Assembly (NCBI RefSeq): GCF_014647415.1
Contig: NZ_BMPD01000008.1
Coordinates: 1 to 64,000 of the forward strand
Direction of reading: 5' to 3'
Length of the DNA: 64,000 bases
Origin: Haloarcula sebkhae
GTDB taxonomy: Archaea > Halobacteriota > Halobacteria > Halobacteriales > Haloarculaceae
The notes under the pieces: model-generated
Told to the model about the DNA's origin: nothing
Database searches by the model: none
The model's input: only the letters and a program-made list of their open reading frames with translations
In this document: in pieces, positions 45,058 through 53,173 of the stretch
Layout of the letters: the number at the start of each line of letters is the position of its first letter
Position numbering within the stretch: position 1 is the stretch's first letter
Translations under genes and position numbers: made by a program

Positions 45058-45913
45058 CTCCCACTAGTCGAGGATACGCTTGGCGGACGGTAAATCCGTG
45101 TGGTGCGAGCCAGTCGCCGGACAGGACTGCCTCGAAGGCTGTACGCGTCGCTTCTTGTTCGTCACGGCGGACGGCCCCGTACTCGATTGGGTTGCCGGCG
45201 ATTGCCGTGCCGTTTGGCAGTTCGTAGCTGGTGGTCTGATACTGCTCCGCGTATGTGGGGTCACCGAGGTGTATCTCCGGTGGGAATTCCCGGAACGGGT
45301 AGTCTCGCTCGACCGCCATACTCCGGTAGACGAACGCAGCGTTGACGGCTCCCGTCTCGAACTGCGCGAGCAGTTGCGTCTCCGGATAGGTCTGGTCCGG
45401 CGAGAGAACCGCAGCAGCCAGGCCGGGTTCGTCGTAGTAGTCGGCTGCGAGGGCCAGCACGAACAGCGTCCGGTAGCCAAGTGGGTCGAGCGTCGGATCG
45501 GTGCGACCCAGTGAGACGCTGTCCCCCCGGAGCGGGGCGTACCACGGGTCCGCGTCCGCGACGCGCGCCCCGCCGTCTGTCTCTGGGTTGTACGCCAGCA
45601 CCATCTCGTTACTGGCGACCACAGCGTGCCAGGGAGTGTTCATGACCCGGTCGAACAGGGTTGGGTCCGCCAGCGCGACGATAGCCGGGTCGCGCTTCCC
45701 GTCGGCGACCAATCGCGCGGCCTGAACAGAGCCGCGGGCTTCGACAGCGATCTCAGCGTCTGTTTGCGCTTGCAGCGTCTCACTGGCCGCTTTCTGCAAA
45801 CTCCCCGCGACCAGTACGTCCACCCGCTCACGACCGAACGCCCCACAGCCTGCAGTCGCGGCGATACCACTCCCCAGCGCTGTGAGTACTGCGCGGCGGG
45901 TCCGGCGGGCCAT
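45032..45913 (-). CDS. Molybdate/tungstate-binding lipoprotein
   Basis: A 293-residue binding protein. A twin-arginine signal with lipobox (RRTRRAVLTALGSGIAATAGC, about 3-23) makes Cys23 the likely lipid anchor on the outer membrane face. The mature domain has VLVAGSLQKAASE, ARGSVQAARLVADGKRDPAI and GRTDPTLDPLGYRTLFVLAL, typical of WtpA/ModA proteins. Anion-contact residues cannot separate molybdate from tungstate by eye. It heads a two-gene unit with the permease and is divergent from thiC. Confidence 0.88.
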   Translation of the reverse strand: MARRTRRAVLTALGSGIAATAGCGAFGRERVDVLVAGSLQKAASETLQAQTDAEIAVEARGSVQAARLVADGKRDPAIVALADPTLFDRVMNTPWHAVVASNEMVLAYNPETDGGARVADADPWYAPLRGDSVSLGRTDPTLDPLGYRTLFVLALAADYYDEPGLAAAVLSPDQTYPETQLLAQFETGAVNAAFVYRSMAVERDYPFREFPPEIHLGDPTYAEQYQTTSYELPNGTAIAGNPIEYGAVRRDEQEATRTAFEAVLSGDWLAPHGFTVRQAYPRLVGDVPSTVTQ

Positions 45914-46000
45914 TGTTCGTCTATTTCACGTTCGCGTACATCGGTGTTGGGGTCAATCCCAGTATTGACAGGGTCTCTTTACCGCGACCGATCACCCCAA

Positions 46001-46008
46001 ATTTATAA
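46001..46008 (+). promoter_or_regulatory. thiC TATA box
   Basis: ATTTATAA lies 24-31 nt before the ATG at 46032, in a strong AT-rich context. The leader is too short to hold a TPP riboswitch. Confidence 0.65.
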
Positions 46009-46031
46009 CCGAGTAGTATTACCTAGTGATT

Positions 46032-47474
46032 ATGACGCAGCTAGCAGCGGCCCGGAACGGGACCGTCACCGAGGAGATGGAGCGAATCGCAGAGCGCGAA
46101 GGTGTCGAACCGGGGTTCGTCCGGCAGCAAGTCGCCGACGGCCAGGCGGTGATCCCCGCAAACGTCGGTCACGACTCGCTGGACCCGATGATCATCGGCC
46201 GGGAGTTTGCGACGAAGGTCAACGCAAACATCGGCAACAGCGAGGAGACGAGCGATATCGAGGGCGAACTGGAGAAGCTCCACACTGCTGTCCACTACGG
46301 TGCGGACACGGTGATGGATCTCTCGACTGGGAGTAACCTCGACGAGATACGGTCGGCCAACGTCGAGCATTCGCCGGTCCCAATCGGGACGGTCCCCATC
46401 TACGAGGCGGTCAAGCGCGCTGGTGACGCGAGCGAGATTACCCACGAGCTGCTGCTTGACGTCATCGAGAAACAGGCGAAGCAGGGCGTCGACTACATGA
46501 CCATTCACGCCGGCGTCCGGATGGAACACCTGCCGCTGACCGACGGCCGAAAAACGGGTATCGTCTCCCGTGGCGGATCGATCCTCGCCCAGTGGATCGA
46601 GGAGAACGGAATGGAGAACCCGCTGTACACGAAATTCGAGGACATCTGTGAGATATTCCGTGAGTACGACGTGACCTTCAGCCTCGGCGACGGCCTTCGA
46701 CCGGGCTGTCTCGCCGACGCCGGCGACGACGCGCAGTTCGCAGAACTGGATACGCTCGGCGAACTCACGCGGACTGCTTGGGACCACGACGTACAGGTGA
46801 TGGTCGAGGGGCCGGGTCACGTTCCAATGGACCAAGTCGCCGAGCAAGTCGAACGCCAACAAGAGGTCTGTGGCGGCGCGCCGTTCTACGTGCTCGGGCC
46901 GCTCGTGACCGACGTTGCGCCGGGTTACGACCACATTACGAGCGCTATCGGTGCGACGGAGGCAGGCCGTGCTGGTGCGGCGATGCTCTGCTACGTGACT
47001 CCCAAAGAGCACCTCGGTCTCCCGGAGAAATCCGACGTGCGGGACGGACTTGCGGCCTATCGTATCGCTGCCCACGCCGCTGACGTGGCAAACGGCCGAG
47101 AGGGAGCGCGGGACTGGGACGACGCCCTCTCGGAAGCCCGGTACGCCTTCGACTGGCGCGAGCAGTTCGACCTGGCGCTGGACCCCGACCGCGCCCGCGA
47201 GTACCACGACCAGACGCTCCCCGGTGACAACTACAAAGAGGCGCGCTTTTGCTCGATGTGCGGCGTGGAGTTCTGTTCGATGCGCATCGACCAGGACGCG
47301 CGGGAAGCCGGCGAGATGGAGACAATCGAGGCTGACGTTGACGACCGGACTGCCCTCGAAGACTCGTCAGCGGCGGAGGTAAACCGGCCACCCGTCGGAA
47401 CCCACGACGAGGCCGATATTCCCGGCCCTGACGCCGATACCGCCTCTGATACAGGCGGGCGTGCCGACGATTAG
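46032..47474 (+). CDS. thiC: Phosphomethylpyrimidine synthase ThiC
   Basis: A 480-residue radical SAM enzyme turning aminoimidazole ribotide into the thiamine pyrimidine. Core motifs include [55 protein letters not shown] and [20 protein letters not shown]. The C-terminal cluster motif is C407-x2-C410-x4-C415 (CSMCGVEFC), diagnostic of ThiC. A 50-residue acidic tail follows. Length is nearer the short archaeal/clostridial type than E. coli (about 630). The ATG at 46032 follows a TATA box at leaderless spacing. Confidence 0.95.
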   Translation: MTQLAAARNGTVTEEMERIAEREGVEPGFVRQQVADGQAVIPANVGHDSLDPMIIGREFATKVNANIGNSEETSDIEGELEKLHTAVHYGADTVMDLSTGSNLDEIRSANVEHSPVPIGTVPIYEAVKRAGDASEITHELLLDVIEKQAKQGVDYMTIHAGVRMEHLPLTDGRKTGIVSRGGSILAQWIEENGMENPLYTKFEDICEIFREYDVTFSLGDGLRPGCLADAGDDAQFAELDTLGELTRTAWDHDVQVMVEGPGHVPMDQVAEQVERQQEVCGGAPFYVLGPLVTDVAPGYDHITSAIGATEAGRAGAAMLCYVTPKEHLGLPEKSDVRDGLAAYRIAAHAADVANGREGARDWDDALSEARYAFDWREQFDLALDPDRAREYHDQTLPGDNYKEARFCSMCGVEFCSMRIDQDAREAGEMETIEADVDDRTALEDSSAAEVNRPPVGTHDEADIPGPDADTASDTGGRADD

Positions 47475-47487
47475 CACAGCGGTAGTT

Positions 47488-47496
47488 CTTTATAAT
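47488..47496 (+). promoter_or_regulatory. TATA box of 22-residue microprotein gene
   Basis: CTTTATAAT is 22-30 nt before the ATG at 47518, the same spacing as the promoter of thiC and other leaderless genes here. Confidence 0.6.
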
Positions 47497-47517
47497 CGGT
47501 GTTCGTTTATTGAAACG

Positions 47518-47586
47518 ATGTCAAAGAAAGTCATCGCCCTCGTCGCGGTCATGGCGCTTGCCCTCGTGTACGTCGTCAAGCGGTAA
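47518..47586 (+). CDS. 22-residue single-span membrane microprotein
   Basis: A complete reading frame from ATG (47518) to TAA (47584-47586) codes 22 residues: a basic start (MSKK), a hydrophobic run (VIALVAVMALALVYVV) and a basic end (KR). This is a plausible single membrane helix with positive ends. A clear TATA box sits at leaderless distance. It is in the 296-bp gap after thiC, codon choice is like its neighbours, and no larger gene covers it. Function unknown. Coding status is inferred, not proven. Confidence 0.5.
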   Translation: MSKKVIALVAVMALALVYVVKR

Positions 47587-47770
47587 GGCTGCGCGAATCG
47601 ACTGTATCGCCCTCTGAATCTACTGTCGGCCGCCCTGCCCACTGGTCCTCTTCGGCGTCGTATGGGTGGGGTACCTCGATGGCCGGCAGTATTCTCTTGG
47701 CTTCTGCACTGTCAGCGAGAGCGCCGTCGCTTTCCGAACCCTTACCCGGCGAACCGCCGTACCAGCGTGC

Positions 47771-48595
47771 ATGTACGGCGTCGTCACCCGTAACGAGGAG
47801 GAGACGGAGTGGTCCGAGTTCGACCGGGCGTTCTACGAGGTCAAGGACGTGACCGGCCGCGCTGTCGAACCGATTGCCGGCGCGGTGAACATGGTGTCCT
47901 GTTTCGGCGACAACGCAGTCGAGAGCGAGGAGGACCTGCTCGCGTTCGACGACGAGGGAACGCCAGCGACCCGGAACCAGCCGTACTTCGATTGGACGTA
48001 CGTCTGCCCGACCCACGACCGCTACCGCGAGGGCCTGCTCGACATCATCGAAGAGGCGGCAGCTGTCAACGAGGACGTCCGCCTCGACGACGTGGGCTTC
48101 CCCCGGGACGAGTACTGTCACTGCGACCGCTGCGAGCAGCGCTTCGCCGACAGCGAGTTCGAGGACTGGTCAGCCTGGCGCAGTAACGTCATCACGGAGT
48201 TCGTCGCCGAGGCCCGCGAGCGCGTACCCGGTGACATGTACCTCACGCTGTATCCGGACCCTTACCCCGGCCATCTCGAAGCCCGCTCCGGCGTCGCGGT
48301 CGACGACATCGCCGAGTACGTCGATGAGTTCGTCGTCCCCATCTACGACATGGCGTACTCGACGACCTACTGGCTTGAGATTCTCGCGAAAGGCTGGCAG
48401 GACCGACTCTCGACACCCTTCAGCATCGAACTGTATGCCGTCGACGTGGACGTCGACGATCTTTCGAAGGCTGTCGAAGTGGCTGATGAGTACGCCGAGA
48501 CTGTGCTGTTCGGCTACGACGCCAGTAACGCCCGTGCGACCATCCGGCGGATGAACGCCGACGCTCGCGAGGGCCAGTCGTTCGGACCGGAATAA
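47771..48595 (+). CDS. TIM-barrel glycosidase-like protein of unknown function
   Basis: A 274-residue protein, MYGVVTRNEEETEW and on. The middle reads VRLDDVGFPRDEYCHCDRCEQRF, a layout seen in uncharacterised glycoside-hydrolase-like TIM barrels where an acidic strand end is followed by a C-x-C-x2-C metal or structural knot. Later strands include DMYLTLYPDPYPGHLE, EFVVPIYDMAYSTTYW and FSIELYAVDVDVDD. Catalytic acids and substrate are not assigned. The start at 47771 was chosen because upstream in-frame sequence looks non-coding; an alternative ATG is at 47666. Confidence 0.65.
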   Translation: MYGVVTRNEEETEWSEFDRAFYEVKDVTGRAVEPIAGAVNMVSCFGDNAVESEEDLLAFDDEGTPATRNQPYFDWTYVCPTHDRYREGLLDIIEEAAAVNEDVRLDDVGFPRDEYCHCDRCEQRFADSEFEDWSAWRSNVITEFVAEARERVPGDMYLTLYPDPYPGHLEARSGVAVDDIAEYVDEFVVPIYDMAYSTTYWLEILAKGWQDRLSTPFSIELYAVDVDVDDLSKAVEVADEYAETVLFGYDASNARATIRRMNADAREGQSFGPE

Positions 48596-48614
48596 CGCAC
48601 TCAATTTCGGTGGA

Positions 48615-49205
48615 TTACGCGCCGCCGAACCGCTGTCCGCGCCACTCTAAAATCTCCTCGCGGTCGCGCGTGTCGGCCGGCAGTTCGTCGAACCACCGGG
48701 CCTCACTGATTTCATGATCCGGGTCGTCGACGGCGATATCGACCGTCTCCGCCCGGGCCTCGTACACCGGCAGCACGCCCCAGGCCATATTGCCGTCGCA
48801 GTAGAACTCGATCCGTCCGAGCATTCCCAGTCCTTCGATAGTCGCCTCGATGCCGCTCTCCTCTCCTAATTCCCGTAGCGCGGCTTCCTGAAGGGATTCA
48901 CCTTCGTCGATCTCACCGCCGGGTAGAACCCACATATCGACCCCCTCGTGGCGGACGAGCAGGAGTTCACCGGTAGATCGGTAGGCGAGCGTATGTGCCC
49001 CGTACGGTGCCCCGTGATTCTGGGCCACGGTGGCTACGTCCCGGAATCGATTCCGCGGGACGTTGCGGTGGCGCGTGAACTCGACAAAACCCGTGTAGCG
49101 ATTCCGGAGGTCGTGATACGTCTGCTCGGCGGTTTGACAGGCTCCGTCGGAGAGGAACCACAGGTCGTCGACGCTCGTCATCTGTGTCCTAGCTGTGTCT
49201 GACAC
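48615..49205 (-). CDS. NUDIX hydrolase
   Basis: A 196-residue protein. A helical N-terminal region (1-60) precedes a NUDIX fold whose box reads GGEIDEGESLQEAALRELGE followed by ESGIEA (about residues 95-120), with all catalytic Glu and Arg present. Flanking strands are ELLLVRHEGVDMWVLPGG and WGVLPVYEARAETVDI. NUDIX enzymes cleave nucleoside diphosphates linked to another group; the substrate is unknown. The ATG at 49205 or an inner one at 49181 may be used. It is tail-to-tail with the TIM-barrel gene (19 nt). Confidence 0.88.
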   Translation of the reverse strand: MSDTARTQMTSVDDLWFLSDGACQTAEQTYHDLRNRYTGFVEFTRHRNVPRNRFRDVATVAQNHGAPYGAHTLAYRSTGELLLVRHEGVDMWVLPGGEIDEGESLQEAALRELGEESGIEATIEGLGMLGRIEFYCDGNMAWGVLPVYEARAETVDIAVDDPDHEISEARWFDELPADTRDREEILEWRGQRFGGA

Positions 49206-49816
49206 CTCGACGAAACAACCGTCTCGATGGGGGAAAGCGGTGGGCTGATCATGTCGATAGTTAGTTTAGAGAGTCCCATAACAGTTGCTGTGACAGATCG
49301 GCTGTCGTGACGGATCTCATGGGTTTCGCCACCGAATCCGCTGTGCTGCTGACGCTGGCGGGGCAGTTGCAGACGCGGATACACGTCTGGCCCATTTGTA
49401 GCGAAACACGGGAAGGGCCCGAACAAGGACAGCCACGCTCCCGTGTAGCAGGAACTCTTTGGCTGTTGTGACGACCTGACGGTTCGTCCTATTCACTCGA
49501 TCTGTACGACTTCGCGTTCCGTGGGTGACGGAACGCACGTGGATGTGGAAGCCCCCGACACTTAATTCTATTTGTCTAACTAAATATTTAGACCAATCTA
49601 ATACACCTCGTACCTTCCGTAACGGAAGCGATAGAGAACAATCGGAGCGGTCGTCTCTGGTCAGCACACTGCCCGGTCTACTCTGATCGAGGTTTATATC
49701 CGTCCCGAATGGTCCGGACAGGACGTGTCACAGGTGCACGTTCTGACCGTTCCCGCGGTTGGGCTGAGCAAACCTGAATCAGTCCCTTTTTGACGAGCCA
49801 TCGAGTATCGCCCGGT
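49206..49816. other. 611-bp intergenic region, mostly unexplained
   Basis: No convincing gene was found. It contains an AT-rich palindromic segment (49561-49605), a TATA-like GGTTTATATCC (49690-49700) about 120 nt before the next ATG, and a T5 run near 49783-49788. A 38-codon minus-free frame on the plus strand ends with TAA at the edge of the AT-rich segment. The base composition changes from GC-rich to AT-rich and back, which suggests a remnant of inserted DNA or a regulatory region. Nothing resembling a transposase was recognised. Confidence 0.4.
49574..49593. repeat. AT-rich palindrome
   Basis: GTCTAA (49574-49579) and TTAGAC (49588-49593) are inverted, and the centre CTAAATATTTAG (49580-49591, overlapping) is itself a perfect palindrome. 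It is the most AT-rich dyad in its neighbourhood. An operator or insertion scar is possible. Confidence 0.5.
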
Positions 49817-50002
49817 ATGGCATTCGAAGAGGACGACAGCGTTATTCTCCACGACGAGCACAGCGACTACGACGGCGAGGAAGGCACCATCACGCAGGTC
49901 GTCGAAACGATGTTCGGCGACGCCAACTACACGGTTTCCTTCGAGGACGGACAGGAGCAGGGCGTCCCCGAGGACAACCTCGAAGCCGCCGAGGACGAGT
50001 AG
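49817..50002 (+). CDS. Small DUF1918-like protein
   Basis: A 61-residue, very acidic protein, MAFEEDDSVILHDEHSDYDG, then GTITQVVETMFGDANYTVSF and EQGVPEDNLEAAEDE. It reads as a small SH3-like beta barrel similar to DUF1918/KOW-type domains. The ATG at 49817 is preferred over one at 49790. The next gene starts 7 nt after its stop, so it probably leads the RNA-processing block. Function unknown. Confidence 0.7.
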   Translation: MAFEEDDSVILHDEHSDYDGEEGTITQVVETMFGDANYTVSFEDGQEQGVPEDNLEAAEDE

Positions 50003-50009
50003 GGCCTCG

Positions 50010-50435
50010 ATGTCGTCGGTTCCGTTCCACTACGTCGACCTCCGGACCTTCTGCTACGCGACAGAGGACGACAAGCGCGTCGAGGGAGCGCTCCGGACGT
50101 TTCTCCCGGAGGACTACCCTATCGAGCGCGCACAGAGCGAAGGGCACTACGGCGACCGCATCGTCGTCCTCTCGGCTCGCGTCGAGAACGCCGACAACAT
50201 CCGGCACGTTCTCACACAGGTCGCATCAGCGCCGGATATCGACGCGGTGCGTGCGGAACTGGACGACCGGGTCGACGACAACTGCTCGTTTTTCCTCACC
50301 TTCGACAAACAGGCCGCGTTCGGCGGCGATGTCGAACGCGGCGACGGCATCACGCTCCGGGCGAAAGTCGAGGCCTACCCCGCAAAGCGGGAGAAGGCCG
50401 TCGAGAACGCCCGCGAACTCCTAGAGGAGTTGTGA
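50010..50435 (+). CDS. RNA-binding protein, COG1325 exosome-associated family
   Basis: A 141-residue protein of the COG1325/PF01877 group. Marks are VPFHYVDLRTFCYATEDDKR, the strand RIVVLSARVENADNIRHVL and NCSFFLTFDKQAAFGGDVER. The family is found with the archaeal exosome and RNase P genes and has a ribosomal L5-like RNA-binding fold. Its stop overlaps the rnp3 start by 1 base (TGATG), so the two are translated together. Confidence 0.82.
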   Translation: MSSVPFHYVDLRTFCYATEDDKRVEGALRTFLPEDYPIERAQSEGHYGDRIVVLSARVENADNIRHVLTQVASAPDIDAVRAELDDRVDDNCSFFLTFDKQAAFGGDVERGDGITLRAKVEAYPAKREKAVENARELLEEL

Positions 50436-51142
50436 TGTACGAGGCCGTCTACGCTCACCCTGACGGCGACAGCACCGTCGCCCGGCACGCGCTGACGGCC
50501 GCTGACTCGGACTACGACGGCATCGTCGTCAGGAACCACGGCGACGAGTCGGCCGAGTACGATGCCGACGCTATCCGCGACGCGTACGACATCGACGTTG
50601 CCGCCGGCGTCGAGGTCCGGGCCGACGACCCGTCGCGGGCGAGCGGCTTTGTCGGGAACTACCGAAGTGAGCGGACAGTCGTCGTCGTCCACGGCGGCGA
50701 CCGTCGCATCAATCGGTTCGCGGTCGAGCAACCGACCGTCGACGTGCTCGCCCACCCGATGCGCGAGGACGGCGATTTCAACCACGTGCTAGCGAACGCG
50801 GCGGCCGACAACGGCGTCCGCGTCGAGTTCGACTTCGGCCCGGTGCTCCGGTCCTCCGGCGGCAGTCGCGTCCGGGCGATCAAGGAACTCCGGAAGCTCC
50901 GGGAACTCGTCGAAGACGCCGGCGCACCGTTCGTCGTCTCGGCGTCGCCGAGCACCCATCTCCAGATTCGGGCACCGCGAGATATCATCGCGGTCGGTGA
51001 GACCATCGGTTTCGACGCCGACACCGTCCGCGAGGGCCTGACAGAGTGGGGCCGCGTCGTGGAGCGCAACCGCGAGCGCCAGAGCGATGCCGTCATCGAA
51101 CCTGGCGTCCGACTCGAACGCGATGCGGATGACATCGAGTAA
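50435..51142 (+). CDS. rnp3: RNase P protein component 3 (Rpp30)
   Basis: A 235-residue TIM-barrel protein, the archaeal homologue of human Rpp30. Recognisable parts are VVHGGDRRINRFAVEQPTVD, LAHPMREDGDFNHVLANAAA, the RVEFDFGPVLRSSGGSR strand and FVVSASPSTHLQIRAPRDI. It pairs with Pop5 (encoded at 51821) to activate the RNase P RNA for tRNA 5' processing. The ATG at 50435 overlaps the previous stop; a GTG 3 nt upstream is an alternative. Confidence 0.93.
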   Translation: MYEAVYAHPDGDSTVARHALTAADSDYDGIVVRNHGDESAEYDADAIRDAYDIDVAAGVEVRADDPSRASGFVGNYRSERTVVVVHGGDRRINRFAVEQPTVDVLAHPMREDGDFNHVLANAAADNGVRVEFDFGPVLRSSGGSRVRAIKELRKLRELVEDAGAPFVVSASPSTHLQIRAPRDIIAVGETIGFDADTVREGLTEWGRVVERNRERQSDAVIEPGVRLERDADDIE

Positions 51143-51287
51143 CCGGCGCTAATACCACTCTCACTGGATGGTATCGGTTCTGTGCAGGGATGTAGCGAGT
51201 ACCGCTCGCTTCCGCTTTTTGCCACGGTACGTCAGCCGACTGACTTGACCCGAATGCGTTTGCATCCGACCGGAGTACACGAGACGT

Positions 51288-51710
51288 ATGAAAGAACGGC
51301 AAAAGCACAAACTCGCGGACACGGCCCAACAGATCGTCGGCGGATTCCTGTTGTCCGGCCCGTTCGTCGTGACCCAAGAGGTGTGGGCGCTCGCGCTGAA
51401 CATGACCGTCTTCCACAACGTATTCCTCGTCTGTATTGTCGCCGCCATCGGATACGGCGGGCTGTACGGCGCTGACAACGACCGTGACCCCAGACGCGAA
51501 GCCGCGGTCGCCGGCGTCCCGGTCCGGTTCATCTCTGTCCTGCTTGTCGCGTTCGGCTCCGTCGGAACGCTTGCAATCGCGGTCACCGCTCCCGACCAGT
51601 TCCTTGGTGAGCTTCCTCTGGCCGACCAGATGGTCGTTACGTTCCGCGCCATCAGCGTCGGGGCTGTGTTCAGCGTCGTCGGCGCGGTGACGACCGACAG
51701 CCTGTTCTGA
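51288..51710 (+). CDS. DUF2391-like membrane protein
   Basis: A 140-residue protein with a short polar start (MKERQKHKLADTAQQI) and four likely helices, among them GGFLLSGPFVVTQEVWAL, VFLVCIVAAIGYGGLYGA, FISVLLVAFGSVGTLAIAVT and ISVGAVFSVVGAVTTDSLF. It matches my memory of the DUF2391 family of small integral membrane proteins. It sits between the two RNase P protein genes with 145 nt before it, an unusual interruption. Function unknown. Confidence 0.7.
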   Translation: MKERQKHKLADTAQQIVGGFLLSGPFVVTQEVWALALNMTVFHNVFLVCIVAAIGYGGLYGADNDRDPRREAAVAGVPVRFISVLLVAFGSVGTLAIAVTAPDQFLGELPLADQMVVTFRAISVGAVFSVVGAVTTDSLF

Positions 51711-51820
51711 CTCGACGCCGGACCGACTCGCTTCTCGGGGCACCGTGCTGTGTGACCGAGGCCGACTACGGCCGACTCTCACACCGCACTGCTCATTGTC
51801 CTCCGCGCCAACGCTGGCGT

Positions 51821-52306
51821 ATGAAACACCTCCCGAAACACCTCCGGCCGCGGTGGCGATACCTCGCCGTCGGCATCGAGACGTGGCCGACAGCGTCGCT
51901 TGACCGCCGGGCGTTCCAGCGCGAGGTGTGGTACGCCGCCCAGAACCTGCTTGGCGACACCGGTAGCGCCGAGACGGACATGACTGTCCTCCAGTTCCAC
52001 GACTACGACGGTACGGCCGAGGCTATCGTCCGGACCAGACGCGGCCAGACGGACCCGGCGCGGGCCGCATTGACCTGTCTGGACAGCGTCGACGACGACG
52101 AGGTTCGGGTCCGTGTCCGGGGGATTAGCGGCACCGTGCGTGCCTGTGAAGAAAAGTATATACGCGGGCCGCCGGAAGCAACTGAACAGAGACACGTCGT
52201 GTTCGAGAACGCAGATCGGAGCGCTACTGTTCGGCCTCCGCGCTACGATGTCGAAACGGCCTCCGGCGGTGCGTTCGTCGGCGCGACAGCACTCGATTTC
52301 CGATAA
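51821..52306 (+). CDS. rnp2: RNase P protein component 2 (Pop5)
   Basis: A 161-residue protein of the Pop5/Rpp14 family, starting MKHLPKHLRPRWRYLAVGIE. Conserved parts are FQREVWYAAQNLLGDTGSAE, EAIVRTRRGQTDPARAALTC and VRVRGISGTVRACEEKYI. Pop5 dimers bind Rpp30 and the RNA catalytic domain. A haloarchaeal extension of about 40 residues follows the core. The ATG at 51821 was taken because the conserved N-terminus begins there. The proteasome alpha gene follows after 2 nt. Confidence 0.92.
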   Translation: MKHLPKHLRPRWRYLAVGIETWPTASLDRRAFQREVWYAAQNLLGDTGSAETDMTVLQFHDYDGTAEAIVRTRRGQTDPARAALTCLDSVDDDEVRVRVRGISGTVRACEEKYIRGPPEATEQRHVVFENADRSATVRPPRYDVETASGGAFVGATALDFR

Positions 52307-52308
52307 CT

Positions 52309-53085
52309 ATGCAGGGACAAAACCAACAGCAGGCCTACGACCGCGGGATCACTATTTTCTCGCCGGACGGACGCCTCTACCAGGTCGAGTACGCCCGCGA
52401 AGCGGTCAAACGCGGCACAGCAAGCATCGGTGTCAGAACGAGCGACGGCGTCGTTCTCGCCGTGGACAAGCGCATCCGGTCGCCGCTGATGGAGCGCTCC
52501 TCGGTCGAGAAGATCCACAAGGCCGACGATCACATCGGCATTGCCTCGGCCGGCCACGTCGCCGACGCCCGACAGCTCATCGACTTCGCCCGCCGACAGG
52601 CGCAGGTGAACCAGCTCCGCTACGGCGAGCCGGTCGGCGTCGAGACCCTCACCAAGGAAATCACCGACTACATCCAGCAGTACACGCAGGTCGGCGGCGC
52701 GCGTCCGTTCGGTGTCGCGCTCATCATCGGCGGTATCGTCAACGGCGAGCCGCGCCTGTTCGAGACCGACCCCTCCGGGACGCCCTACGAGTGGAAGGCC
52801 CTCGCTGTCGGGGCCGACCGCGGCGATATCCGGGATTACCTCGAAGAACACTACGACGAGGGGATGGACCTCGACGAGGGCGTCGACCTCGCGCTGGCCG
52901 CCCTCGCGTCGGTCAACGACGACGAACTCTCCCCAGAAGGCATCGGCGTCGCCACAGTCGACGTCGAAACGGAGACGTTCGGCCAGCTGACCGACGAGGA
53001 GAAGGAGACCCACCTTGCGGAGGCCGACCTCCTCGACACCGGCGACGACGAGGACGACGAAGCCGAAGACGCCACCGAAGAGTAA
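52309..53085 (+). CDS. psmA: Proteasome alpha subunit
   Basis: A 258-residue subunit forming the outer gating rings of the 20S proteasome. The alpha signature AYDRGITIFSPDGRLYQVEY is at about 8-27, followed by EAVKRGTASIGVRTSDGVVL and ASAGHVADARQLIDFARRQA. The N-terminal gate residues are MQGQNQQQAYDRG. A highly acidic tail (DTGDDEDDEAEDATEE) is a haloarchaeal feature. It is translated with rnp2, matching the order in many archaea. Confidence 0.96.
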   Translation: MQGQNQQQAYDRGITIFSPDGRLYQVEYAREAVKRGTASIGVRTSDGVVLAVDKRIRSPLMERSSVEKIHKADDHIGIASAGHVADARQLIDFARRQAQVNQLRYGEPVGVETLTKEITDYIQQYTQVGGARPFGVALIIGGIVNGEPRLFETDPSGTPYEWKALAVGADRGDIRDYLEEHYDEGMDLDEGVDLALAALASVNDDELSPEGIGVATVDVETETFGQLTDEEKETHLAEADLLDTGDDEDDEAEDATEE

Positions 53086-53144
53086 CCCTTCCGACGGCCC
53101 TCGCGGGCGACTGGACTTTTTACTGTCCGACTACGCAGTAAGGC

Positions 53145-53152
53145 CTTTAACT
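53145..53152 (+). promoter_or_regulatory. sdo1 TATA box
   Basis: CTTTAACT lies 22-29 nt before the ATG at 53174, giving the SBDS gene a possible promoter of its own within the block. Confidence 0.5.
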
Positions 53153-53173
53153 GGCCCACTGCTACCGACGGGT

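Noticed and set aside
45990..46031. TPP riboswitch before thiC
   Set aside because: The TATA box is at leaderless distance from the ATG, leaving no room for a riboswitch, and no THI-box-like sequence was seen.
49440..49570. Plus-strand frame ending in TAA by the AT-rich dyad, considered as a TnpB C-terminal remnant
   Set aside because: I could not match any zinc-finger or RuvC motif of TnpB; the similarity is only an impression.
49317..49667. 116-codon minus-strand ORF in the 49.2-49.8 kb gap
   Set aside because: Composition is irregular, no promoter or ribosome site, no recognisable family; it may cover decayed DNA but is not supportable as a gene.
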